Below, piece after piece: positions 26,679 through 38,435 of a stretch of 64,000 bases of DNA (position 1 is its first letter; each line of letters opens with the position of its first letter). Source of the DNA: Bordetella sp. LUAb4 (GTDB taxonomy: Bacteria > Pseudomonadota > Gammaproteobacteria > Burkholderiales > Burkholderiaceae_B). A program made the position numbers and the translations under genes. The notes under the pieces are model-generated. The model was not told the origin of the DNA. It did not search any database and saw only the letters and a list, made by a program, of their open reading frames with translations. Location of the stretch: the NCBI RefSeq assembly GCF_021325795.1, contig NZ_JAHPZX010000002.1, positions 930,001 through 994,000 on the forward strand, in the 5' to 3' direction.

Positions 26679-27479
26679 ATGACTGCGCCTGCGTACGTTT
26701 CCGATCTCTCTTCCGCGCTTACCAGCCCGGCAGCTCAGTGCACCGCTGAGTGTGCCATCGAGTGCGCAGCACGCTGGGCGACCCAACGGAATGGCCCACT
26801 CGGCTGCCAACGGGGCGCTGCCATAGCCAGTCTCCTTGTTTCGTTACCGGTTCTGCTGCTGGCGGGGCTGGCCGTCATCGAGACGGCGTATTGGCACATG
26901 ACGCGGCAGGTCTTGAACGTGGCGCTGATGGAGGCCGCGCGTGCGGGCAGCACGGGGCATGGGCATCCGCCGGCGATGCAAGCCGCCTTCGTAAAGGCGC
27001 TGCGGCCGCTGCCCACCCATAAAGCCCGGTGGCGGCGCATCCGTTACGACAGCGGGGTTCCTGCCTGGCGTATCGACATCCTCTCGCCGCCGCCCGAGGC
27101 GTACACCGACTTCGGCGTGAGTGGACTTCCTGTCAGGCAGGCCGGCGGGACGGCGTCGCGCATGCTTGCGATACGCAATGACTACCAGGCCGAGGAGCAT
27201 GCGCGCCGGCTGCAGGCAGGCTGGCATGAAGGACGTGGGGCCGCGTCCGGGATGACGATCTTCCAAGCAAATGTCTTGCGGCTGCGCCTGAGCTATCAGT
27301 TGCCGCCCCTGGCGCCCATCACGCGCGCCGTCATGCGCGCGTTGGCACCGGCCGGCAGCCATGACAGCCTGTCAGCCGCCGCGGCGCGGGCCGGCAATGT
27401 CCTCATCGTGGAGGATCTGGCGATAGAAATGCAGTCACACCCGGCGGCGTGGCCGCGCCGCAAGATAGAACCAGAATGA
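26679..27479 (+). CDS. TadE-like pseudopilin/membrane protein
   Basis: A 266-residue protein with one membrane helix at about residues 48-69 (QRGAAIASLLVSLPVLLLAG). The helix is followed by IETAYWHMTRQVLNVALMEAARAGS, the TadE-domain pattern of Flp-pilus minor pilins. Its N-terminal 45 residues are cysteine-containing and unusual, so the true start may be further in. No other tad/flp genes are near, making it an orphan. The frame ends 46 bases before the convergent ftsB stop. Confidence 0.6.
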   Translation: MTAPAYVSDLSSALTSPAAQCTAECAIECAARWATQRNGPLGCQRGAAIASLLVSLPVLLLAGLAVIETAYWHMTRQVLNVALMEAARAGSTGHGHPPAMQAAFVKALRPLPTHKARWRRIRYDSGVPAWRIDILSPPPEAYTDFGVSGLPVRQAGGTASRMLAIRNDYQAEEHARRLQAGWHEGRGAASGMTIFQANVLRLRLSYQLPPLAPITRAVMRALAPAGSHDSLSAAAARAGNVLIVEDLAIEMQSHPAAWPRRKIEPE

Positions 27480-27525
27480 ATGAGAAAAATTCGCCGCTGA
27501 CGTTGGCAAAGCCTGGCGACCGGGC

Positions 27526-27909
27526 TCAATGCCGGGCGGCGGGACGTGCAGGGGTGGACGGGCGATTGTTCGGGATGGCCCCGGCGGCGGGCGTGGCGGG
27601 AGTCGCCACGGACGCGCCACCCGCAGGAGGCGTCGTATTCTGCGGCAGGATCTGCACGAATATCTCGCCTTCGCGCATCATGCCCAATTCGCCGCGGGCA
27701 CGCTCTTCGATGGCGCCGGTACCTGACTGCAGATCGTGCACTTCGGCATCCAGCGCGTTGTTGCGCGCACGCAAACCATCATTGGTCTCGCGCTGCTCGA
27801 CCAACTGCTTCTGCAGGTCCCAGACCTTGAACCAGCCGCCCTTCCCCGCCCACAACGGGTATTGGATCAGGCCGACCAGGGCAAACAGAACCAGGAACAG
27901 CAGACGCAT
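27526..27909 (-). CDS. ftsB: Cell-division protein FtsB
   Basis: Bitopic divisome protein that works with FtsL and FtsQ; 127 residues. One membrane helix (residues 2-20, [19 protein letters not shown]) is followed by a short [14 protein letters not shown] segment. Then comes a coiled coil (about 30-65, [19 protein letters not shown]), with [18 protein letters not shown]-type sequence close behind, as in other FtsBs. The C-terminal 35 residues are Pro/Ala-rich. It sits 53 bases downstream of eno, the eno-ftsB order common in proteobacteria. Confidence 0.93.
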   Translation of the reverse strand: MRLLFLVLFALVGLIQYPLWAGKGGWFKVWDLQKQLVEQRETNDGLRARNNALDAEVHDLQSGTGAIEERARGELGMMREGEIFVQILPQNTTPPAGGASVATPATPAAGAIPNNRPSTPARPAARH

Positions 27910-27962
27910 GGGTAAATATCCGTGCAGAAGGCGCGCACCGGCCGGCGCGCGCCCTCAGGCGA

Positions 27963-29321
<1,359 letters not shown>

Positions 29322-29430
29322 CTACGCCCGGCCGCCACGCGCGCAGCACGCGGGCGGGGGACACTGGCGCAAGTCATACGAACCACGAGCCACGACGTTG
29401 GGGCGGCAACCGGCACCGCCCCACGCCGCA

Positions 29431-31131
<1,701 letters not shown>

Positions 31132-31290
31132 TTATAGCTGGGAGCCGGCCGCTGTTTGGGTTTTCCCTGAGCGACGGGGCGTAACAAAGCAACACCTTAT
31201 AGGCCCCGGCATGGTGTAACCATCCAACCCCATTTTGATAAGATCGAGCGCCTTCGAGAAGATCCCATCACGATAAGAGAGGAAGCCTGC

Positions 31291-32289
31291 ATGTCCGACC
31301 CCGCCAGCGAACGCCTTCCCCTGCCCCGCCTGTTGGCACTCACCGCCGTGGTCACGGGATTCGCCCTGTCCGTGGCGTTCCTGGCCTTGCAGCTTTCCTT
31401 CGGCGAGCACGCCGCGCAAATGCGCGAGGTCTACTCGAATCGGGGCTACATATTGAGCCTGACGCTGGACTGGTCGGCCAATCTGGTGCTGACCGGCCTG
31501 GTGGTCTACGCCTGCGCGCGGGCCTGGGAAGACAATGACGGCGCTTTGCCCGTGGCCGCCCGCCGCCGGGTGCAAGGACTGCTGGCGGTGTCCGTCGTGG
31601 TCGTCACCCTGGCCATGCAGATGCTGTGGGTCGCCCTGTACCCGGTCGTGCTGGCGCCCATCATGCAGTGGGGCATGGAGAATTACCGCCCTTACACCGC
31701 GCCGCTGATCATGCAGGCCATCGGCTTCGTGCAGACCATCGTCGCCGGCCTGCTGATATCCCTGGCCACGCTGACTTACGCCCGCCGCATCGCGCCGGCG
31801 CTGACTCACGACGACCGGGCGCGCCCGATGATCCCCGCCGAGCGTTCGGCCGCCACGATCTTTGCCTGGACCTGGATGGTGCTGCAACTGCAGTTGGCGC
31901 GCCCCGTCTTCGGCGTGTTCAGTCCGCGATTCGGCGAAGCGACGTCGTGGACCATCTTGTTGATCGCCCTGCTGCCGCTGCTGATCGCCCTGCTCGCCAA
32001 AGTGGCCGTGACCAAGCCCCTGGCTGACCTTCAGCCCTGGCGGGCCGCGCCCGGCCGGGCCATCCTGGCGGCGCTATGCGCCTTCATCAGCGCGCAACTG
32101 GCGCAGTTCGCCGTGGCGTTTGCCTTGAGCTACTCGCTAAGAATGTCCACGCTGATGCAGGGCGGCCTGCTGATGCTGATCGCCGGGGCGCTGATCACCT
32201 ACGTGGTGCTACTGGTGCCGCTGAGCCGGCTGTTCATCCGCCTCTTCTATCGGCGCGAAAGGAGCAACGCCGCGACCGCTGCGGCGTAG
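31291..32289 (+). CDS. Uncharacterised polytopic membrane protein
   Basis: Not recognised. 332 residues with about eight hydrophobic segments (roughly residues 12-35, 55-75, 98-122, 142-165, 187-205, 216-235, 252-275 and 285-310), and a basic RLFYRRERSNA end. No signature motif for a transporter or enzyme was seen. AGAGGAAG precedes the ATG at good spacing. It stands alone: divergent from pyrG (204 bases) and convergent with the aminopeptidase P gene. Confidence 0.7.
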   Translation: MSDPASERLPLPRLLALTAVVTGFALSVAFLALQLSFGEHAAQMREVYSNRGYILSLTLDWSANLVLTGLVVYACARAWEDNDGALPVAARRRVQGLLAVSVVVVTLAMQMLWVALYPVVLAPIMQWGMENYRPYTAPLIMQAIGFVQTIVAGLLISLATLTYARRIAPALTHDDRARPMIPAERSAATIFAWTWMVLQLQLARPVFGVFSPRFGEATSWTILLIALLPLLIALLAKVAVTKPLADLQPWRAAPGRAILAALCAFISAQLAQFAVAFALSYSLRMSTLMQGGLLMLIAGALITYVVLLVPLSRLFIRLFYRRERSNAATAAA

Positions 32290-32328
32290 GTCAACCTCGG
32301 CAGGCAGCCCCGGCGAGCGGCCAGGGCT

Positions 32329-34233
32329 TTACGCCGTCAGCATGCGCGGCTCTGTCGCCAGGACCAGCCAGGCCTTGGCCGCGCCGTCCACGTGCGGCAG
32401 CAAACGTGCGCGCACCTCGGCGTGGTAAGCATCCAGCCAGGCGGCCTCGTCGGCCGCCAACATGGCGCGGTCGATGCAGCGCGTGTCGATGGGGCATAAC
32501 GTCAAGGTTTCGAATTCCAGGAACTCGCCCAGCTCGGTGGTCTGCCACGGCCGGTTCGCGACCAGGTTTTCGATCCGCACGCCCCAGCGTCCCGGCCGGT
32601 ACAAGCCCGGCTCGTTGGACGTGATCATGCCCGGCTCCATGGCCGTGTGCGGGCCCGCCGGAGCACGATGGGAGATCACCTGCGGGCCTTCATGCACGTT
32701 CATGAAATAGCCGACGCCGTGGCCCGTCCCGTGGCCATATTCGGCGCCGCCCGCCCAAATTGGCGCGCGCGCGATGGCGTCCAGCATGGGCGACAGCACG
32801 CCTCGCGGGAAGCGCGCACGCGACAGCGCGATCATGCCCTTGAGCACCAGCGTGTAGTCCCGCTTCTGTTCGGCGCTGGGGTTTCCCACCGCCACCACGC
32901 GCGTGATGTCGGTCGTGCCGCCGACGTACTGCGCGCCGGAGTCGATCAACAGCAGGCCATTGCCGGAGATGGTGGCATGCGACTGCGCGGTGGCGCGGTA
33001 GTGCGGCATGGCGCCGTTGGCGTTGAAGCCGGCGATGGTGCCGAAGCTTAGCGACACGAAGCCCGGTTTACGGGCGCGCGCCGCCGAGAGGACTTCATCG
33101 ACGGTCAATTCGGTCACGGTCTCGCCGCGCGCCAGGGCGGTTTCCAACCAGGCGAAGAATTCGCACAGGGCTGCACCGTCCTGTTCCATGGCGGCACGCA
33201 CGTGGACCAGTTCCGCATCGGTCTTGCGCGACTTGGCCAGCGTGCTGGGATTGACGGCTTCGATGCGCCGCAAGGAGGCCGGCAGCGCAGCCAGCACGCC
33301 TACCGTTACGCGGGCAGGGTCGACCAGGATGGCGTGGTCCGCGGCTGCGCCTGCACTTGCGCCTGCACCTGTACTTGCACCGGCGCCTGAGCCTGCGTCC
33401 GAGCCCAAGGCTGCCAGCGCGGCGGCCAGTTCGGCGTAGGGCCGCACGGTCACGCCGTCTTCCCGCAGCACCGCCTGCAGCGCTTCGTCCACCTTGCCCG
33501 GCGCCACGAACAGCGTGGCGGCGTCTTCATGCAGCAAGGCATGGGCGACGAAGACGGGGTTGTAATCGACGTCGGCGCCGCGCAGGTTGAACAGCCAGGC
33601 GATGTCGTCCAGGGAGGAAATCAGGTGCGCGTTGGCCTTGCGCACCCGCATGGCTTCGCGCACGGTGCGCAGTTTCTGGGCACGCGTGACGCAGGCGTAC
33701 GGGGGCTGATGCTCATAGACCTTGCCTTGCGGCAGCGCGGGGCGATCGGGCCAGACGGCGTCCAGCACATCCTGGCTGATGTCCAGCGTGATGCCGCGCG
33801 GCGTCAGGGCGGACGTCAGCGCATGGAAGGCGCCAAGCGCCAGCACCTGGCCGTCCACCGCCACCCGCGCGCCGGCCGGCAGATTGGCCGCCAGCCAGTC
33901 GATATGGCCCGGTATGCCTACCGCGGCGATCTTCATCAGGTTCACGCAGCTGCCCGCCAATTGGGTTTCGGCCTGCACCCAATAGCGGCTGTCGACCCAG
34001 ACTCCCGCGAAATCCGCCGTCACCACCAGGGTGCCCACCGATCCACTGAAGCCCGACAGCCATTGCCGGCCCTGCCAGCGGCCCGGCAGGTATTCGGACA
34101 GGTGGGGATCGGCCGACGGTACCAGACAGGCGGTCAGTCCGCGTGTCGCCATGGCAGCGCGCAAAGCGGCGATGCGGGCATCGGTAGTGTCGGTGGCGGA
34201 CGGCGTGGACGATAACGTCTGCGGTTGGGTCAT
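32329..34233 (-). CDS. Xaa-Pro aminopeptidase (M24B, aminopeptidase P family)
   Basis: A 634-residue, three-domain metallopeptidase that removes N-terminal residues ahead of proline. The first two creatinase-like domains (1-about 330) include LVPSADPHLSEYLPGRWQ and a GVWVDSRYWVQAE motif. The pita-bread catalytic domain has metal ligands in LLIDSGAQYVGGTTDITR, GHGTGHGVGYFMNVHEGP, SNEPGLY and the GVRIENL segment. The length matches the long aminopeptidase-P form. A GAGAST/GAGASA/GAAA repeat near residues 275-290 is a local insertion. It is the last gene of the peptide-use block, 98 bases after the DppA-like gene. Confidence 0.9.
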   Translation of the reverse strand: MTQPQTLSSTPSATDTTDARIAALRAAMATRGLTACLVPSADPHLSEYLPGRWQGRQWLSGFSGSVGTLVVTADFAGVWVDSRYWVQAETQLAGSCVNLMKIAAVGIPGHIDWLAANLPAGARVAVDGQVLALGAFHALTSALTPRGITLDISQDVLDAVWPDRPALPQGKVYEHQPPYACVTRAQKLRTVREAMRVRKANAHLISSLDDIAWLFNLRGADVDYNPVFVAHALLHEDAATLFVAPGKVDEALQAVLREDGVTVRPYAELAAALAALGSDAGSGAGASTGAGASAGAAADHAILVDPARVTVGVLAALPASLRRIEAVNPSTLAKSRKTDAELVHVRAAMEQDGAALCEFFAWLETALARGETVTELTVDEVLSAARARKPGFVSLSFGTIAGFNANGAMPHYRATAQSHATISGNGLLLIDSGAQYVGGTTDITRVVAVGNPSAEQKRDYTLVLKGMIALSRARFPRGVLSPMLDAIARAPIWAGGAEYGHGTGHGVGYFMNVHEGPQVISHRAPAGPHTAMEPGMITSNEPGLYRPGRWGVRIENLVANRPWQTTELGEFLEFETLTLCPIDTRCIDRAMLAADEAAWLDAYHAEVRARLLPHVDGAAKAWLVLATEPRMLTA

Positions 34234-34331
34234 GGATTCCTCAAGATTCGGCGCAACGGTTGCGGCGCGGCAGCTTCACCGCGGCGGACTCGACGCAAAG
34301 GAGTCAGCGCAACGAAGTTAACGAAAAATGC

Positions 34332-35150
34332 TTATCGCAACATGAAAGACATGGCGGCCAGGCTGTTGAGCGTGCGGACGGCGGCCTGCATGCTGTCGGT
34401 CGTAAACCGCAGGTTGACGCCATCCACCCGCTCCAGCGAGGGCAACATGCAGAACAGGTCGGCTACGGCCGTGGTCTGGGTCTGCAACTGGCATTCTATA
34501 GGCGGCGCGATGCGGAAGGGTTTCAGCGTTTTGATTTTCGCCATGGCAGCCTGGGCTGCCTCGGCGATGGCCGCGCGCGAAGCGGCGGGCGACAGGGAAG
34601 TACCACTGCCCTGCCCGCGCGCGATCTTGGTCTGCACCCAGACCGCATCGGGAAACAGCTCACGGGTTTCGCCGATGAAGACATCGTCGCCAGAGGCCAG
34701 CGCCACGGGCACGCCCAGCTCGCCCGCCAGCGCGCCGTACAGGCCGGCTTCGCCCAGCTCCATGCCGTTGATGCGTACTTTTGCAAAAGCAAAACTGTTG
34801 ATCGTATGCGCCAGGACGCCGCGGCCTTGCGCGCGGGAGTGGTAGCCGATCATAAAAACGCCGTCGCAAGTTTCTTCCAGGCCGCCCATCATGCCCAGGT
34901 AGCGCGGCTTGCCCAGCACCAGGCGGGCGCGCTCGTCGATGCCGTCGGGCAGCAGATTGCGGTAAGCCCCGTGGGAGTCGTTGACCAGCACGTCGGCGGC
35001 GCCGCCGGCGAAGGCACCACGCACGGCGGCGTCGGCCTCGCCCGTCATCCAGGCGCGGGCCCGCTCATATTCGCCGTTGCCGGCGGTGATCTGTTGGGAG
35101 TGGAAAACGCCGGCGACGCCTTCGATATCGGTGGAAACGAGAATACGCAT
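34332..35150 (-). CDS. D-aminopeptidase DppA-like (M55)
   Basis: Zinc-dependent peptidase of 272 residues, family M55, whose Bacillus DppA releases N-terminal D-amino acids. Zinc ligands align by position: D8 and E10 (STDIEGVAGV), H60 (NDSHGA) and H104 (GYHSRA), with the catalytic H115 in GVLAHTINS. Conserved MTGEADAAVRGAF and GDDVFIGETRELFP segments are present. The neighbourhood of a peptide ABC importer and other aminopeptidases supports scavenging of D-amino-acid peptides, perhaps from cell walls or antibiotics (inference). Confidence 0.9.
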   Translation of the reverse strand: MRILVSTDIEGVAGVFHSQQITAGNGEYERARAWMTGEADAAVRGAFAGGAADVLVNDSHGAYRNLLPDGIDERARLVLGKPRYLGMMGGLEETCDGVFMIGYHSRAQGRGVLAHTINSFAFAKVRINGMELGEAGLYGALAGELGVPVALASGDDVFIGETRELFPDAVWVQTKIARGQGSGTSLSPAASRAAIAEAAQAAMAKIKTLKPFRIAPPIECQLQTQTTAVADLFCMLPSLERVDGVNLRFTTDSMQAAVRTLNSLAAMSFMLR

Positions 35151-35303
35151 GACAGGCTCGATGAAATTGGGGGGAAATTCTTGGGGCTAATGGCTGAATC
35201 TTGAGGCGATATCTGCTCTCGAAACCAGGGTCTGTTCTTGAGGCTATCCGTTCATAGAACGGGAATCTTGATGGAGGCCGGACACGCCGAGGAAGTTGAC
35301 CGG

Positions 35304-36353
35304 CTATGGCGGGCCGCTGGTAAGCCATGCGGACCAATCGGGAATGGCTTCCGTGATGGCCTGGCGAACATGGCCGTCGCGGCCACGGACGGTGACCGCG
35401 TGCCACAAGGCATGGATGATGGCCTGTTCAGTGGCCTCGGCGGCTGCCTCGAACAGCGGATCGATACGCGTTTCGTGCAGCAGTTGCGGCGTGGGCATGC
35501 CGCGTTCGGCCAGATGCGGCACGGTATAGGCGGTGGAAAATGCCAGCGCGATATCGCCGCTGCCGTGGCCGTATACCGAGCCGGTACGCGCCAGGCCAGC
35601 ACCGGCGCGCACGGCCAGGCGGCGCAGTTGCCGCGCGTCCAGCGGCGCGTCTGTCGCCAGCAGAAGGATGATGGAGCCTTTCTCCGGGCCACTATCCAGC
35701 CTCCCCTCCATTTCCCGCAGCCAGCGCCCGAAGGGGCGGCCCGCCACGGTCAGGTTCGGCTTGCGGCCGTAATTGGCCAACACCAGCGCGCCGACCGTAA
35801 AGCCGCCGGCCAGGCGCGACGCCGACCCGATGCCGCCTTTGAAGGAAAAGCAGGACATACCCCGTCCCGCGCCCACGGCCCCCTGGCCAAAGACCCGGTC
35901 CGCGGCGGCCAGCGCCTGGCCGTAATGCGCTTCGGTCACGGCCAGAGCCTGGATATCGTTCAGATAGCCGTCATTGCATTCGAAGACCAGCGGATTGACG
36001 GTGGCCCATTCACGGCCGATTTGCGGATTGGCCCGGACGGCGTCGCGGATCTGGGCATTGGCGACCGTGCCGACACCGAAGGTATTGGTCAACGCGATGG
36101 GGGTTTCCAGCACGCCAAGTTCCTCGACCTGGACCAGGCCGATGCTTTTGCCAAAGCCGTTGATCACCGCAGCCGCGGCCGGCACTTTGTCGCGATAGGG
36201 ATCGCCCGCGTGCGGACGAATGACGGTCACGCCCGTTTGCAGCGCGCCAGCGTCCAGCGTTGCATGGCCGACGGTGACGCCGGGGACGTCGCAAATCGTG
36301 TCCAGCTTACCTGCGGGCAGGCCCCCTACACGTGGCGCGTTCTTGCCATTCAT
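35304..36353 (-). CDS. P1/DmpA-family aminopeptidase (S58)
   Basis: Ntn-like self-cleaving serine aminopeptidase of 349 residues related to Ochrobactrum DmpA and beta-peptidyl aminopeptidase BapA. The autocleavage site is probably G226-S227 in EKGSIILLLATDAPLD, producing a beta chain that starts with the nucleophile. Other family segments: DVPGVTVGHATL, CFSFKGGIGSASR and SGDIALAFSTAY. The start at 36353 (MNGKNAPRVGG) has AGGAG upstream. The open frame back to 36467 runs through a hairpin and was rejected. It lies 119 bases beyond gsiD. Confidence 0.88.
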   Translation of the reverse strand: MNGKNAPRVGGLPAGKLDTICDVPGVTVGHATLDAGALQTGVTVIRPHAGDPYRDKVPAAAAVINGFGKSIGLVQVEELGVLETPIALTNTFGVGTVANAQIRDAVRANPQIGREWATVNPLVFECNDGYLNDIQALAVTEAHYGQALAAADRVFGQGAVGAGRGMSCFSFKGGIGSASRLAGGFTVGALVLANYGRKPNLTVAGRPFGRWLREMEGRLDSGPEKGSIILLLATDAPLDARQLRRLAVRAGAGLARTGSVYGHGSGDIALAFSTAYTVPHLAERGMPTPQLLHETRIDPLFEAAAEATEQAIIHALWHAVTVRGRDGHVRQAITEAIPDWSAWLTSGPP

Positions 36354-36439
36354 GGTGTTGCTCACTCCTGCGGAGTCTGTCGCCGCCCCCTGACGGGCAA
36401 CGGTTTTATCTAAACGCTTTTTCAAGAGAACGTTTATGA

Positions 36440-36464
36440 ACAACGGCCCATTTCGGGCCGTTGT
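36440..36464 (-). terminator. Hairpin between gsiD and the DmpA-like gene
   Basis: A perfect 10-base stem, ACAACGGCCC (36440-36449) with GGGCCGTTGT (36455-36464), and a 5-base loop, 8 bases beyond the gsiD stop on the minus strand. Only a few T residues follow, so it may attenuate rather than end transcription. Confidence 0.55.
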
Positions 36465-36472
36465 CATCGTTC

Positions 36473-37387
36473 TTACTTGCGGTCGATCTTGGGATCGAGC
36501 GCATCGCGCAGCCCGTCACCCAGCAGGTTGAAGGCCAGTACCGTCAGGAAGATGGCCAGCGCCGGGAAGATGGCGATGTGCGGCGACGTCACCATGTCGG
36601 CGCGCGCCTCGCTCAGCATGGCGCCCCACTCCGGCGTGGGCGGCTGCGCGCCCATGCCCAGGAAGGACAAACTGGCCGCCGTGATGATCGACGTGCCCAC
36701 CCGCATCGTGCCATACACCACGATGGGCGAAATCGTGCCCGGCAGGATGTGGCGCATGATGATGGTCCAGTCCGATGCGCCCACGCTCTTGACCGCCTCG
36801 ACATAGGTCATGTGCTTGATGGCCAGCGTGTTACCGCGCACCAAACGGGCAAACGCCGGCACGCTGAACACGGCCACCGCCACCACCACGTTGACCATGC
36901 TGGAACCCAGAATGGCCACCACGCCGATGGCCAGCAGCATGCCGGGGAAAGCCAGCAGCACGTCGGAGACCCGCATCGTGATGCGCTCCCACCAGCCTTC
37001 GTAATAGCCCGCCATCAAGCCCATGGCGGTGCCGACCACGGCCCCCAGGGCCACCGACACGAAGCCGGCGATCAGCGAAATACGCGACCCCATCAGGATG
37101 CGGCTGAAGATGTCGCGGCCCAGCGAGTCCACACCCAGCCAGTGGGTGAGCGACGGGCCGGCATTGAGGGCGTCATAGTCGAAGAAATTCTCGGCATCGA
37201 AAGGCACCAGCCAGGGCGCGAACACCGCCGCCAGCACCAGCAGCAGCACGAAGAAGGCCGCGGCCACCGCCAGATGCTGCTTCTTGAACTTGCGCCAGAA
37301 CTCGCTGAACGGCGTGCGCACGGCGGTCGGCGTGGCCGGCGCGGTGACCGGGGCGGACGTTGGGGTAACAGTATTCATATTGCTCAT
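36473..37387 (-). CDS. gsiD: Glutathione/dipeptide ABC transporter permease GsiD
   Basis: Inner-membrane permease of the DppC/GsiD type; 304 residues with about six helices. An N-terminal Thr/Ala-rich cytoplasmic lead is followed by [20 protein letters not shown], and [21 protein letters not shown] follows the first periplasmic loop. The ATPase-coupling EAA loop is at [20 protein letters not shown]. It starts 7 bases after gsiC and pairs with it. Confidence 0.92.
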   Translation of the reverse strand: MSNMNTVTPTSAPVTAPATPTAVRTPFSEFWRKFKKQHLAVAAAFFVLLLVLAAVFAPWLVPFDAENFFDYDALNAGPSLTHWLGVDSLGRDIFSRILMGSRISLIAGFVSVALGAVVGTAMGLMAGYYEGWWERITMRVSDVLLAFPGMLLAIGVVAILGSSMVNVVVAVAVFSVPAFARLVRGNTLAIKHMTYVEAVKSVGASDWTIIMRHILPGTISPIVVYGTMRVGTSIITAASLSFLGMGAQPPTPEWGAMLSEARADMVTSPHIAIFPALAIFLTVLAFNLLGDGLRDALDPKIDRK

Positions 37388-37394
37388 GGCCGCC

Positions 37395-38315
37395 TCACTT
37401 GTAGCGGATGCTGGGATTGATGACGCCGTAAAGCACGTCCACGGCCAGGTTGATCACGATGAATTCAAAGGAGAACAGCAGCACCAGCCCCTGGATCACG
37501 GGGTAGTCGCGCTGGGTCACCGCGTTGACCAGCAGATTGCCCAGGCCGGGCCAGCTGAACACGGTTTCCACCACGATGGAGCCGCCCAGCAGGAAGCCGA
37601 ACTGCAGGCCCATCATGGTGATCACGGGAATCATGGCGTTGCGCAGCGTGTGCTTGACCACCACCACGCGTTCGGACAAGCCCTTGGCGCGCGCCGTGCG
37701 CACGAAGTCTTCCTGGATCACCTCGACGAAGGACGCCCGCGTGAAACGCGCCATCACGGCGGCCACGGCGGCGCCCAGGGTGATCGAGGGCAGGATGTAG
37801 TGTTTCCAGCTGGACGCGCCGACGGTCGGCAACCAGCCCAGGCCCACCGAGAACACCTGCATCAGCATCATGCCCAGCGCGAAAGCAGGGAAAGAGATAC
37901 CGGAAACAGCCAGTGTCATCCCCAGGCGATCGGGCCATTTATTGCGCCACACCGCGGACACGATGCCGATCACCATGCCGAACACCGTGGCCCAGACCAT
38001 GCTGGTCAGCGTCAACAGCAGCGTCGGGCTGAAGCGTTCGGCGATTTCCGTCGTCACCGGGCGCTTGCTGCGCAGCGAAGTACCCAGGTCGCCCTGCAGC
38101 ATGTGCTGGAAATAGCGCACGAATTGCTGCGGCATCGGCAGATCCAGGCCAAGCTCTTTGCGCATCAGTTCGACGGTTTGCTGGTCGGCATCCTGGCCCG
38201 CGGCCAGCCGCGCCGGATCACCCGGCAACATATGCACGAACAGAAACACCACCACCGAAACCAGCAGCAGCGTGGGGATCATGCCCAAAAGGCGTTTGAC
38301 GATATAGGAGAACAT
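37395..38315 (-). CDS. gsiC: Glutathione/dipeptide ABC transporter permease GsiC
   Basis: Inner-membrane permease of the DppB/GsiC type; 306 residues, six helices. It starts [20 protein letters not shown], then [17 protein letters not shown], the family pattern. The coupling loop lies in [27 protein letters not shown], and the end is [16 protein letters not shown]. It is separated from gsiB by 120 bases holding a very stable hairpin, so permease levels may be lower than binding-protein levels. Confidence 0.93.
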   Translation of the reverse strand: MFSYIVKRLLGMIPTLLLVSVVVFLFVHMLPGDPARLAAGQDADQQTVELMRKELGLDLPMPQQFVRYFQHMLQGDLGTSLRSKRPVTTEIAERFSPTLLLTLTSMVWATVFGMVIGIVSAVWRNKWPDRLGMTLAVSGISFPAFALGMMLMQVFSVGLGWLPTVGASSWKHYILPSITLGAAVAAVMARFTRASFVEVIQEDFVRTARAKGLSERVVVVKHTLRNAMIPVITMMGLQFGFLLGGSIVVETVFSWPGLGNLLVNAVTQRDYPVIQGLVLLFSFEFIVINLAVDVLYGVINPSIRYK

Positions 38316-38387
38316 TTAGATCATTCCAGCGCGCGGCGCCCCGCATTGGATCTACCGCGAGGCGCCGCGTGAACTTGCGGCAAAACG

Positions 38388-38424
38388 CCGCGCGCCGCCC
38401 CCGTCTTACGGGCGCGGCGCGCGG
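38388..38424 (-). terminator. Stable intercistronic hairpin between gsiB and gsiC
   Basis: An 11-base GC arm (38388-38398) pairs with 38414-38424, one C-C mismatch follows, then CCCGT/ACGGG around a CTT loop. On the minus strand TTTT follows four bases after the stem. It fits a partial terminator or 3'-end stabiliser giving excess binding protein over permease. Confidence 0.7.
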
Positions 38425-38435
38425 ATCGTCGCGGT

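Noticed and set aside
35151-36413. Plus-strand frame opposite the DmpA-like gene
   Set aside because: No domain features; the minus strand carries a clear P1-peptidase.
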